Assembly: GCA_031289385.1 (NCBI GenBank)
Contig: JAITPP010000298.1
Coordinates: 1-8,716 of the forward strand
Length of the DNA stretch: 8,716 nucleotides
Direction: 5' to 3'
Origin: Prevotellaceae bacterium
Lineage (GTDB): Bacteria > Bacteroidota > Bacteroidia > Bacteroidales > UBA932
A program made the translations under genes and the position numbers. The notes below the pieces were generated by a model. It was not told the origin of the DNA. It saw only the letters and a list, made by a program, of their open reading frames with translations, and searched no databases. Below, piece by piece: positions 1-6,362 of the stretch (positions within the stretch are counted from its first letter, which is position 1; each line of letters opens with the position of its first letter).

Positions 1-54
1 GTAAAAAAAATGAAACAAACAAGTCGTTTTGCAATTATTTTAGTCGGACAGTAG
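1..54 (+). other. possible last codons of a gene entering from the left
   Basis: Frame 1 is open from the window edge to a TAG at 52-54 and reads 17 residues ending SRFAIILVGQ. This could be the C-terminus of an upstream protein, or chance. The stop lies close to AGTCGGACAGTAGTGG (42-57), which would suit the end of an insertion sequence whose transposase runs into its terminal repeat, but neither the rest of the gene nor the other end is visible. The segment 19-42 has a related copy near the right end of the window (8458-8492). Low confidence. Confidence 0.2.
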
Positions 55-70
55 TGGTAAAAAATCAAAA

Positions 71-115
71 AAAAATCTGCGTAAATCTATCATATCTGCG
101 TTATCTGCGTGCTTT
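71..115 (+). repeat. ATCTGCG dispersed repeat, copy 1
   Basis: This 45-base unit starts AAAAATCTGCGTAAATC and ends ATCTGCGTGCTTT. It matches copy 2 (168-203) at 35 of 36 aligned bases, but carries an extra 9-base TTATCTGCG, so the ATCTGCG word occurs three times here. The difference looks like gain or loss of one internal repeat unit. Confidence 0.85.
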
Positions 116-126
116 ATTAGTTTTTA

Positions 127-156
127 AAGTTTGTCAAGTTCTTAAAGTTCATAAAG
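127..156 (+). repeat. 9-base periodic AAGTT repeat
   Basis: Three consecutive 9-mers, AAGTTTGTC, AAGTTCTTA and AAGTTCATA, are followed by a further AAG. A decayed relative lies at 2312-2338 in another intergenic region. It sits between the two ATCTGCG repeat copies. Confidence 0.7.
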
Positions 157-167
157 ATTTAAAAACA

Positions 168-203
168 AAAAATCTGTGTAAATCTATCATATCTGCGTGC
201 TTT
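168..203 (+). repeat. ATCTGCG dispersed repeat, copy 2
   Basis: A 36-base direct repeat of the unit at 71-115, with one substitution (ATCTGTG for the first ATCTGCG) and lacking the 9-base internal duplication. The copies start 97 bases apart. Confidence 0.85.
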
Positions 204-262
204 TTCAAATAAACAACAAAACAAAGAAGTTATATATTTTCAATTAAACAAATCAACAAAAA

Positions 263-290
263 ACTTATGACTTATGACTTACGACTAAAT
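263..290 (+). repeat. heptamer array A (4 units)
   Basis: Exact 7-base period: ACTTATG, ACTTATG, ACTTACG, ACTAAAT. It lies just upstream of the kdsC promoter. On the minus strand it reads as AGT-type heptamers resembling the units of array E (8206-8338). Confidence 0.75.
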
Positions 291-303
291 CAAACTTTTT
301 TAC

Positions 304-311
304 TATCTTTG
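304..311 (+). promoter_or_regulatory. -7 promoter box (TATCTTTG) for kdsC-maf
   Basis: TATCTTTG fits the Bacteroidota sigma-70 -7 consensus TAnnTTTG. Its 3' end is 21 bases before the ATG at 333, giving a short leader. No good TTTG is present at the expected -33 position, so only half the promoter is convincing. The box lies inside the longest possible kdsC reading frame (ATG at 267), which argues for the downstream start. Confidence 0.5.
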
Positions 312-332
312 GCAAATTGTAAATATAAAATT

Positions 333-860
333 ATGTCGAATTATAAAGTAAATTTACACAAAATACGAGCATTTGTTTTTGATGTTGATGGCGTTTTTAC
401 CGACGGCTCGTTGCTGATTGACAACGATGGGCATTTTCTCAGAATTTATAATGCCAAAGACGGTTACGCCGTGCGCCGTGCGGTGCTGCAAGGTTATCAC
501 ATCGCAATTATTACGGGAGGTGCGGCTGCATCAATCAAGCATAGGTTTAAGGATTTAGGCGTTGAGGATATTTTTTTGTTATCCGAAAATAAAATTCAGG
601 ATTTTGCAACATTTTGCGCTCGCCGCAATATTAAAGCATCCGAAGTTTTGTTTATGGGCGACGATATTCCCGATATTGAAATAATGCGAAATTGCGAAAT
701 TCCGTGCTGCCCCGCCGATGCTGTTTCCGAAGTTAAAAATGCGGTGGTTTATATATCCGAATTTTGCGGAGGCAAAGGCTGTGTGCGCGATGTAATAGAA
801 CAAGTGATGAAAGTACAAGGAAAATGGAATGTGGAAACAACGAAAATAAAAAGCGAATAA
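333..860 (+). CDS. kdsC: 3-deoxy-D-manno-octulosonate-8-phosphate phosphatase (KdsC-type HAD hydrolase)
   Basis: Predicted 175-residue cytoplasmic HAD phosphatase that removes phosphate from Kdo-8-phosphate, giving the Kdo used in the lipopolysaccharide inner core. All family motifs are visible: FDVDGVFTDG with nucleophile D17 and acid/base D19; IITGG with T61 (motif II); K87 (motif III); GDDIPD at 109-114 (motif IV); and the C-terminal GGKGCVRDVIE at 146-156 typical of KdsC. Length is normal for this capless, tetrameric group. An in-frame ATG at 267 would add 22 residues, but that extension encodes the heptamer array and crosses the promoter box, and family members begin close to the first motif, so ATG 333 is preferred. 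It lies 24 bases upstream of maf and probably shares its transcript. No kdsA or kdsB is in the window. A phosphatase of another sugar phosphate in the same family cannot be excluded. Confidence 0.9.
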   Translation: MSNYKVNLHKIRAFVFDVDGVFTDGSLLIDNDGHFLRIYNAKDGYAVRRAVLQGYHIAIITGGAAASIKHRFKDLGVEDIFLLSENKIQDFATFCARRNIKASEVLFMGDDIPDIEIMRNCEIPCCPADAVSEVKNAVVYISEFCGGKGCVRDVIEQVMKVQGKWNVETTKIKSE

Positions 861-884
861 ATTTTAAATAAATAAACAGAAATC

Positions 885-1472
885 ATGCTTATTGACGATA
901 TAAAACAATACAATATAATTCTTGCATCGCAATCGCCACGCAGAGTTGAACTGATGCAAGGACTTGGATTGAATTTTACTCAAATTAAAATATCCGACAT
1001 CGACGAATCGTATCCAAGCAATTTAAGTAAAAACGAAATTCCCGTTTATGTAGCACGCAAAAAATCAAATTCATATACTCAAAAACTCAACAACAACGAC
1101 ATTCTCATAACTGTTGATACAATAGTGTGGTGCAACGGCGAAATGTTTGGAAAACCAAAAGACAGACAAGATGCCGTGCGAATGTTAAAAGCAATATCCG
1201 CAAATATTAACGAGGTTCTTACCGGCGTTTGTTTGCGCTCGGCAACAAAAACACGCGATTTTGTAGTATCATCAATCGTACATTTTAAAGAATTGAAAGA
1301 TGATGAAATTAATTTTTATATCGAAAATTATCAGCCCTACGACAAAGCCGGAGCTTACGGAATTCAGGAATGGATTGGATTTATAGGACTTGAAAAAATT
1401 GAAGGCTCGTATTTTAATGTTATGGGATTGCCGGTGCAGCGTTTATATGTAGAACTGGAAGAATGGATTTAG
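885..1472 (+). CDS. maf: Maf-family nucleoside triphosphate pyrophosphatase (dTTP/UTP type)
   Basis: Predicted 195-residue cytoplasmic enzyme that hydrolyses non-canonical or excess nucleoside triphosphates to monophosphates, keeping damaged nucleotides out of DNA and RNA. Visible motifs: the substrate-binding ASQSPRR at 14-20; the catalytic-base segment TVDTIVW with D78; FGKPKD at 88-93; and YDKAGAYGIQEW at 152-163. The last motif is the form found in the YhdE-like dTTP/UTP pyrophosphatase branch rather than the YceF-like m7GTP branch. The residue before the catalytic Asp is Val, where Ala is usual; this is conservative and not expected to inactivate. The start at 885 puts the first motif at the usual distance from the N-terminus. 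It follows kdsC by 24 bases, so the two are probably cotranscribed. The stop codon lies at the start of heptamer array B. The older name, septum-formation inhibitor Maf, refers to the Bacillus protein. Confidence 0.93.
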   Translation: MLIDDIKQYNIILASQSPRRVELMQGLGLNFTQIKISDIDESYPSNLSKNEIPVYVARKKSNSYTQKLNNNDILITVDTIVWCNGEMFGKPKDRQDAVRMLKAISANINEVLTGVCLRSATKTRDFVVSSIVHFKELKDDEINFYIENYQPYDKAGAYGIQEWIGFIGLEKIEGSYFNVMGLPVQRLYVELEEWI

Positions 1473-1498
1473 GATTTTGTATTCAGTATTCTGTATTT
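1471..1498 (+). repeat. heptamer array B (4 units)
   Basis: Exact 7-base period: AGGATTT, TGTATTC, AGTATTC, TGTATTT, followed by a weaker continuation (GGTTGGC, TGTTAGA). The first unit includes the last two bases of the maf stop codon. The NGTATTN core is the same as in arrays D (reverse complement) and E. Confidence 0.7.
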
Positions 1499-1565
1499 GG
1501 TTGGCTGTTAGAAAAGTTTATGGCGTTGTTACATTTTAAAATCAAAAAAAGCAAATAACCAAAAA

Positions 1566-1577
1566 AAATCGCGATTT
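1566..1577 (-). terminator. palindrome plus T-run after ung, weak terminator candidate
   Basis: AAATCGCGATTT is a perfect 12-base palindrome. On the minus strand it begins inside the ung stop codon and its final T's extend into a run of eight. A hairpin would have only an A/T stem around a CGCG loop, so it is weak. The convergent spacer 1473-1575 shows no stronger terminator for either maf or ung. Confidence 0.25.
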
Positions 1578-2250
1578 AATTTTTCAAGTCCCAATTTATC
1601 GGCGAAAGCCCTTGTTGTTCGAGCAGATTATTTGTTTTTGAAAAATGTTTGCATCCCGCAAAAGCATTGCCTGCAAGCGGCGACGGATGTGCGGCTTCGA
1701 GTACAAAATGTTTTTGTGTGTCAATCAATGTTTTTTTTGAGCGGGCAAAATTTCCCCAAAGTAAAAATATAACTCCTTTTTTGTTTTCCGAAATTTTGCA
1801 AATCACCGCATCTGTAAATGTTTGCCAACCTATTTTGCTGTGCGATGTTGCTTCGTTGGCGCGCACCGTTAAAATTGAATTTAGCATAAACACGCCTTGT
1901 TCAGTCCATTTTTCCAAGCAGCCGTGATTTGGCGGCGTTATTCCCAAATCGGCATTAATTTCTTTGTAAATATTGATTAGCGACGGCGGCGGTTTCACTC
2001 CGTGCTGCACCGAAAAACACAATCCGTGAGCCTGTCCTGCGCCGTGATAAGGGTCTTGTCCGAGTATCACAACTTTTAATTTATCGAAAGGCGTTTTTTC
2101 AAATGCGTTGAAGATTAATTTTCCGTGCGGATAAACAGTTTTTCCCGCACAAATTTCGGATTTAACAAACTCTGTAATTTGCTCAAAATAAGGTTTATCA
2201 AACTCATTTTGCAAAATATATTTCCACGATTCTTCAATTTGTACATTCAT
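1576..2250 (-). CDS. ung: uracil-DNA glycosylase, family 1
   Basis: Predicted 224-residue base-excision-repair enzyme that removes uracil from DNA after cytosine deamination or dUTP incorporation. The family 1 signatures are intact: GQDPYHG at 64-70 with the water-activating D66; F79, which stacks on uracil; the PPPS loop at 87-90; N124 in the segment MLNSILTVR, which selects uracil; and HPSPL at 188-192 with catalytic H188 and the minor-groove loop. Length and N-terminus (MNVQIEESW) match Bacteroidota homologues as I remember them. It is transcribed on the minus strand from its own promoter (2273-2303) and lies 198 bases downstream of the DUF5686 gene on the same strand. Nothing indicates damage or transfer. 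Confidence 0.97.
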   Translation of the reverse strand: MNVQIEESWKYILQNEFDKPYFEQITEFVKSEICAGKTVYPHGKLIFNAFEKTPFDKLKVVILGQDPYHGAGQAHGLCFSVQHGVKPPPSLINIYKEINADLGITPPNHGCLEKWTEQGVFMLNSILTVRANEATSHSKIGWQTFTDAVICKISENKKGVIFLLWGNFARSKKTLIDTQKHFVLEAAHPSPLAGNAFAGCKHFSKTNNLLEQQGLSPINWDLKN

Positions 2251-2272
2251 ACATTAAAATTTTTTATATTTA

Positions 2273-2303
2273 CAAAAATAAACATTTTTAATAACTGTTG
2301 CAA
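2273..2303 (-). promoter_or_regulatory. Bacteroidota-type promoter for ung
   Basis: Read on the minus strand: TTG (2303-2301), a 20-base spacer, then TATTTTTG (2280-2273), matching the -33 TTTG / -7 TAnnTTTG consensus except for one base of the -33 element (ATTG). The ATG at 2250 follows after 22 bases, so the leader is short. Confidence 0.65.
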
Positions 2304-2311
2304 TTTTTACA

Positions 2312-2338
2312 AAGTTTTTCAAGTTATCAAGTTTTTTT
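2312..2338 (+). repeat. degenerate AAGTT periodic repeat
   Basis: AAGTTTTTC, AAGTTATC and AAGTTTTTTT follow one another with a period of 9 then 8. It resembles the cleaner 9-mer array at 127-156 and lies in the spacer between the DUF5686 gene and ung, just beyond the ung promoter. Confidence 0.45.
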
Positions 2339-2388
2339 ATTCAACAAATTTCGTAATTTTATAATTCACAATTAATATCTGTGCGCCT

Positions 2389-2416
2389 AATAATAAATAG
2401 TCAATAATAAATAATC
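2389..2416 (+). repeat. heptamer array C (4 units)
   Basis: AATAATA, AATAGTC, AATAATA, AATAATC: an exact 7-base period with a 14-base higher-order unit. It lies 33 bases downstream of the DUF5686 stop codon. Weaker heptads (GGAAATT, GATGATT, GGATATT on the minus strand, 2457-2437) start at the last codons of that gene. Confidence 0.6.
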
Positions 2417-2448
2417 AATTGTTTAACTTCCAATCAAATATCCAATCA

Positions 2449-5031
2449 TCAATTTCCAAAATCGACAGATAATTTTAATCTTATAAATTTGTACTGCATA
2501 TCTTCAAATCCTAAAAATACGCCTGCGCCGAGTATTCTAAATATGCCCGACAATCCGTAGCCGATTTCCGAAAAATGTTTTAATTGCGGAGTTCGCAAAT
2601 AACTGAAATATAAATTTTCGTCAAAGTGCATACGCTCAAAAACCAAGCGTTTCAGTAACAAGCGCGATGTGGTGTATGTGAAATTTACCTGCGCAAACCA
2701 TTCGTTGGTGCTGCTGTAATATGTTTGCATCATTTTTTCCAAACCGTCGAAAGGGCTAAACATCAAATCGTCTTCCGATAAATTAAAATGCGCAAATTCG
2801 GAAAAGTGCATTCGTCGTGCTGTGAAAAATTTGCCTGTTTTTACGCTGTATGAAATTCGATTTAAAATATCCAAATTTATATCCTGCGAAATTTCAAATG
2901 TAAGCAAATCAAAGTTTGATACGCTGTTGAAAACGCCTGTTATTCCTGTTTTGTAATTCAGCGAAAACGTAGGAAAATCGGAACGAACAATTTGTTTTAT
3001 TCTGCCTTTTCGCACATAATATTGGCAAGGCGTATAACTCAATCGTGCGTTGATTGTGAATGCGCGACTTGATTGTATAAGCACCGAATCCTGTTCTATA
3101 TAAGGGTTTACAGGCTCGTTGCTGCGATATGATTTTGATTTATTGAAAACCGAAAAATTTGTTTTGTTGTGCAATTGTTTTCGGCGTTGATACGATGCGT
3201 CAAGCGTTAAACGAAAACCATCGGCAATGTCAATGCTGTTGCCGATTTGCAGAAGGTGTTTGCCGTAAAAATTTATGTAATTTTTCTTGAAAAGCAGAGA
3301 TGATAATGCGTTAGAAGTTCTGTTTATTCCGTTTATTTCGTTAAAATCGACGGTTTTTTTGCTGTAATTTATAAAAAGCACAGCGCGGGCTTCGGGAAAA
3401 TAACTGTATCGTAAATTAACATCCCACAAAACTTGTTTTCGCCCGAAACTGTATGCCAACTCGGCAGATGTTTGCAATGCCGTTTGATTTTTAAATCGTG
3501 TGAAATACTGTATTTTTTGTCCGTAATTGAAAATATCTACTGCATTGAAATTGGCGTTAATATTGACAATTCCGCTGTAATTGAAATATTTTGATTTTTC
3601 ATATTTTGTATCGCCAAAAATAATTTTGCGAAAAAGAGATTTTTTTTTCTGTTCGTTTTGCGGTTTCGCCAAAGCCAGCGAATCGCTGCGGCGATAACTT
3701 AAAACTTCGTAGTCGAGCATTGGAATTGTTCGTATCGAATCCCAATATTTGTTGTCAAAAGTTTTTGCGCTATCGCGTACAGAGTTAAAACTTTCGATAA
3801 TTTCATATTTTCCGATTTTTCTGTCGGCGTTTTCTCTGTTTTTTTCGTTTTCAAATTTTTCTAATTCGCGTTTAACCTTTGCTGCGTCTGAGTTTGTGAA
3901 GTCCGATTTTTCGATTATCGATTTTATTTTTTGTGTACGTTCTTCCTGTTTTTTTGATGTGGCTTGCGAAAGTCTGTTTTCGAAACTTTGTGAATTTGCT
4001 TTTATATCGCTGTATTTTATTGATGATACGCCGTTTACTTCGCCGTTATTGCCGATTATCGAAAACTTTGCCGATATTTGGTTTCGTATGGGCAGCATAA
4101 CGTTGGTAAGCACTTCGCCGAAAATTTGTTTGAAATTATATTCCAACATTTGTTGTTTTCCCGAAATTTCATAACTATGTATATCCCACGTATTTTCAAA
4201 AACGTAAACATATCCCGAAATCAATCTGTCGTCGTTGCGGCGCGGTGTTATTAAAATTTTATTTACAATTCTGTCGTTCTCAACAAAAAAACCTTCATAC
4301 GCAAATTTATAATACGACAAAGCGTTTGACGACAGTGGAGTTACAAACATATCGTTGTCCAAATCGTAGATATTCATAGTCCACAACGCACTTATATCGG
4401 CTTCGGCAAATTTCGGAAAATTATCTTTTATTGCTGTAACCTGTTGATTTATTTGTCCGTTTTTATATTCAATTTCGTTGATAGTTTCTTGTATGTAAGC
4501 GTTTCCTTCTTCAATATCGTTTTCTTTTATTGTTTTGCTGTTAAGTTTTTTCATCATCTCCGAAATTTTATCAATTTTGAATGTTCCTCGAAGATATACC
4601 GTTGATTTATACTCTGATACTTGATTTTTGTGATAAGGCGCACGGGCAATCACTTGCCGCATCATTGCATACGCAGGATTTTCGGCATTTTGTTTCACCA
4701 CCGCCTCGTCAAGTTCGTATATTTTGGGTTTTAAAACTACAATTAACGGCTGCTGCTGAGGAATATTAACTGTTATATTTTCAGCTTGATATGATAAATG
4801 CTGAAACACGCAAGTATATTTTCCTTTGGCGATTTTAAATGAGAATTTTCCTTCCTCGTTAGTCGAAAACCCTTGCGAAAGTTCGGGAATAAAAATTGAA
4901 ACAAATTCAATATTTTCGCCATTTTCAGTTTTCACAACACCTTCAAGTGTTTGCGCATACGCGACATTTTTAACTGATAAAAAAAACAAAATCAGCAAAA
5001 AGAAATTTAGTTGTTTTACCTTTAACTTCAT
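2449..5031 (-). CDS. DUF5686 outer-membrane protein with carboxypeptidase-like regulatory domain
   Basis: Predicted 860-residue exported protein of unknown function. Residues 1-26 form a signal peptide (basic start, hydrophobic core, AYA before Q27). Residues 27-115 look like a carboxypeptidase-D regulatory-like beta-sandwich (TLEGVV, then TNEEGKFSF), a common N-terminal module of Bacteroidota outer-membrane proteins. From about residue 118 the segment NPAYAMMRQVIARAPYH opens a DUF5686-like region. A highly charged, probably helical linker spans about 357-405. YWDSIRTIPMLDYEVLSYRRSD follows near 430-450 (shown here for orientation; the family form is YWDSIR-P). From about 464 the sequence alternates aromatic and polar residues, as in an outer-membrane beta-barrel. 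There is no clear TonB box or plug, so a TonB-dependent transporter is unlikely. It has its own strong promoter and no cotranscribed partner. Family membership is fairly sure; function is not known. Confidence 0.85.
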   Translation of the reverse strand: MKLKVKQLNFFLLILFFLSVKNVAYAQTLEGVVKTENGENIEFVSIFIPELSQGFSTNEEGKFSFKIAKGKYTCVFQHLSYQAENITVNIPQQQPLIVVLKPKIYELDEAVVKQNAENPAYAMMRQVIARAPYHKNQVSEYKSTVYLRGTFKIDKISEMMKKLNSKTIKENDIEEGNAYIQETINEIEYKNGQINQQVTAIKDNFPKFAEADISALWTMNIYDLDNDMFVTPLSSNALSYYKFAYEGFFVENDRIVNKILITPRRNDDRLISGYVYVFENTWDIHSYEISGKQQMLEYNFKQIFGEVLTNVMLPIRNQISAKFSIIGNNGEVNGVSSIKYSDIKANSQSFENRLSQATSKKQEERTQKIKSIIEKSDFTNSDAAKVKRELEKFENEKNRENADRKIGKYEIIESFNSVRDSAKTFDNKYWDSIRTIPMLDYEVLSYRRSDSLALAKPQNEQKKKSLFRKIIFGDTKYEKSKYFNYSGIVNINANFNAVDIFNYGQKIQYFTRFKNQTALQTSAELAYSFGRKQVLWDVNLRYSYFPEARAVLFINYSKKTVDFNEINGINRTSNALSSLLFKKNYINFYGKHLLQIGNSIDIADGFRLTLDASYQRRKQLHNKTNFSVFNKSKSYRSNEPVNPYIEQDSVLIQSSRAFTINARLSYTPCQYYVRKGRIKQIVRSDFPTFSLNYKTGITGVFNSVSNFDLLTFEISQDINLDILNRISYSVKTGKFFTARRMHFSEFAHFNLSEDDLMFSPFDGLEKMMQTYYSSTNEWFAQVNFTYTTSRLLLKRLVFERMHFDENLYFSYLRTPQLKHFSEIGYGLSGIFRILGAGVFLGFEDMQYKFIRLKLSVDFGN

Positions 5032-5053
5032 ATTTTATAACCTCAATATTGCA

Positions 5054-5085
5054 CAAAATTAGCAATAACAAACGAAATTCACAAA
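5054..5085 (-). promoter_or_regulatory. consensus Bacteroidota promoter for the DUF5686 gene
   Basis: On the minus strand there is a perfect TTTG (5085-5082), exactly 20 bases, then TAATTTTG (5061-5054). This is a full match to -33 TTTG / -7 TAnnTTTG. The box ends 22 bases before the ATG at 5031, so the leader is short. It is the best promoter in the window. Confidence 0.75.
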
Positions 5086-5108
5086 AAAAAATAGAATCTT
5101 TGTGAATT
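5076..5108. promoter_or_regulatory. 10-base inverted repeat overlapping the -33 box
   Basis: AATTCACAAA (5076-5085) and TTTGTGAATT (5099-5108) are perfect inverted copies 13 bases apart. The inner end of the left arm is the -33 element of the DUF5686 promoter. The arrangement would suit an operator for a dimeric regulator, but the right arm is also the start of a CTTTG-rich stretch (5098-5134) that resembles a dispersed intergenic repeat, so a repeat origin is equally possible. Confidence 0.35.
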
Positions 5109-5196
5109 CTATCTTCCCTTTGCGCCTTTGTGGGAAAACAAAAAAATAAACCCAATAAATTTTAGTATTCCAAAAAGGCAAAAGTCCACAAAAAAA

Positions 5197-5210
5197 ATTT
5201 TTATAAAAAT
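5197..5210. repeat. 14-base AT-only palindrome
   Basis: ATTTTTATAAAAAT is a perfect palindrome in the divergent spacer, 10 bases before heptamer array D. It is probably DNA of easy melting or bending; with this base composition it could also be chance. Confidence 0.4.
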
Positions 5211-5219
5211 ATTTGGTGT

Positions 5220-5310
5220 ACTGAATACTAAATACTCAATACTAAATACTCAATACTAAATACTCAATACTGAATACTCAATACTAAATACTAAATACGC
5301 AATACTAAAT
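5220..5310 (+). repeat. heptamer array D (13 perfect-phase units)
   Basis: Thirteen consecutive 7-mers without a single insertion or deletion: ACTAAAT (six times), ACTCAAT (four), ACTGAAT (two) and ACGCAAT (once). Variation is almost confined to the fourth base. ACTAAAT and ACTCAAT alternate in the first half, giving a 14-base unit. It ends 22 bases before the -7 box of the flippase operon. The reverse complement reads AGTATTN, the core also seen in arrays B and E. An inverted single unit, AGTATTC, stands at 5164-5170. Confidence 0.97.
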
Positions 5311-5332
5311 ACCATTATTATCATTTTTTTTG

Positions 5333-5340
5333 TATTTTTG
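5333..5340 (+). promoter_or_regulatory. -7 promoter box (TATTTTTG) for the flippase-radA operon
   Basis: TATTTTTG matches TAnnTTTG and ends 19 bases before the ATG at 5360. No TTTG is found 20 bases upstream; that position is the end of heptamer array D. A TTG at 5330 could extend the next gene by 10 codons but overlaps this box, which supports the ATG start. Confidence 0.5.
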
Positions 5341-5359
5341 CGAAATTATATTGAAAGGA

Positions 5360-6358
5360 ATGAACAAGCAAACTGTAAAAATATTGAAATATCTGTTTTT
5401 TTCGGTGTTGGCAATTACGCTAATGTATTTTGCATTCAAATCTGTTGATATTGATAACTTTATCAACGGATTGCGTAGTGCTGATTATTGGCTTATTGGG
5501 GCATCGGTGATTATGGGTATTATTGGGTATATTTTTCGCACTTTGCGGTGGAAAATTCTTATCGACTCGCTGGGATACAATGTGCCGATAAAAAACGTGT
5601 ACAACGCAACAATGATAGGCTATCTCGCCAATTTTACAATTCCCCGAATAGGCGAAATAATACGCTGCACGGTGTTGAAAAAAACCGACAAAATAGATTT
5701 TGAAAAAACGCTCGGCACTGTAATTGTAGAACGTTGCTATGATTTGATTTTCTTGTTCTTATTTTTGATTTTGGTTGTCGCAATACGATTTAAAGTATTT
5801 GGGATATTTATTTCCGAAAAAATATATCATCCTTTAATCGAAAAAATATCGACAATACCTTTATTCTTAATTATTTGTGTAATAATTGCCATTTTTGCGA
5901 TTGCATTTTTCATTTTTTACATTCGCAAACGAATAAGAAAAATATTAACAGGATTAATATCAGGATTAAAAACAGGAATTAAAATGAAAAACAGAGGAAA
6001 ATTCCTTTTTTACACAATTTTGATATATCTTTGCTACTGGCTTACCGGATTTTTAGTAGTGAAAGCCATACCAACAACAGCATCGCTAAACGCAACGGAT
6101 GCGTTATTTTTGTTTGTAATCGGTGCTTTCGGGTGGGTTATTCCTGCGCAGGGTGGTTTTGGCTCGTATCACATTCTAGTGGCTTTGGGTTTAGGCGTTT
6201 ACGGAATTTCTTACAACGATGGAATAGTGGCAGCAACAATTTCGCACGAATCGCAGGTAATATTTATGATTTTGCTGGGCTGTGTTTCGCTTGTAGCGTT
6301 TTTAATGATTTCAAAGAAAACAAAAAAAGATAACAAAAATATAACAAAAAAAGAATAA
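5360..6358 (+). CDS. flippase-like membrane protein, LPG synthase transmembrane family (UPF0104)
   Basis: Predicted 332-residue integral inner-membrane protein of the family named after the membrane half of MprF (lysylphosphatidylglycerol synthase TM region), without the soluble aminoacyl-transfer domain. About eight hydrophobic segments are visible, beginning near residues 10-27, 43-59 and 83-95. Conserved features: RTLRW at 60-64, TIPRIGEIIR at 93-102, VERCYD at 123-128 and PAQGGFGSYH at 262-271, followed by a further transmembrane pair and a lysine-rich cytoplasmic tail. Stand-alone members are thought to move or bind polyprenyl- or phospho-lipids, but the substrate is not predictable here. 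I chose ATG 5360 over TTG 5330 because the latter overlaps the -7 box; A-rich sequence with AAAGGA directly abuts the ATG. The stop is 4 bases before the next start, so translation is probably coupled. Confidence 0.85.
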   Translation: MNKQTVKILKYLFFSVLAITLMYFAFKSVDIDNFINGLRSADYWLIGASVIMGIIGYIFRTLRWKILIDSLGYNVPIKNVYNATMIGYLANFTIPRIGEIIRCTVLKKTDKIDFEKTLGTVIVERCYDLIFLFLFLILVVAIRFKVFGIFISEKIYHPLIEKISTIPLFLIICVIIAIFAIAFFIFYIRKRIRKILTGLISGLKTGIKMKNRGKFLFYTILIYLCYWLTGFLVVKAIPTTASLNATDALFLFVIGAFGWVIPAQGGFGSYHILVALGLGVYGISYNDGIVAATISHESQVIFMILLGCVSLVAFLMISKKTKKDNKNITKKE

Positions 6359-6362
6359 ATAT

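Larger units (their letters stand above)
55..303. other. non-coding, repeat-rich spacer upstream of kdsC
   Basis: About 250 AT-rich bases with no supportable gene. It holds two copies of an ATCTGCG-based repeat (71-115 and 168-203), a 9-base periodic stretch between them (127-156) and a four-unit heptamer array (263-290). A long open frame crosses this stretch in frame 3 but runs straight through both repeats, so I do not treat it as coding. Confidence 0.7.

Noticed and set aside
3..211. Open frame of about 69 codons on the plus strand in frame 3, without a start codon
   Set aside because: It runs through two copies of a direct repeat and a 9-base ladder, and its translation (rich in K, C and V from repeat words) resembles no protein I recognise.
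267..332. N-terminal extension of KdsC from ATG 267
   Set aside because: It is encoded by heptamer array A and crosses the -7 box; KdsC proteins start near the first aspartate motif.
885..1472. Val for Ala before the catalytic Asp of Maf as a sign of inactivation
   Set aside because: Conservative change outside the catalytic residue; all other motifs are intact.
3749..4174. 141-codon plus-strand frame inside the DUF5686 gene
   Set aside because: Antisense shadow of a well-supported long gene; low-complexity S/F-rich translation with no motif.
4970..5155. 61-codon minus-strand frame over the DUF5686 start
   Set aside because: Overlaps the promoter and signal-peptide region in another frame; composition is that of AT-rich spacer DNA.
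5220..5310. CRISPR array
   Set aside because: Units are 7 bases with no spacers between them; this is a tandem ladder, not a repeat-spacer array, and no cas gene is present.
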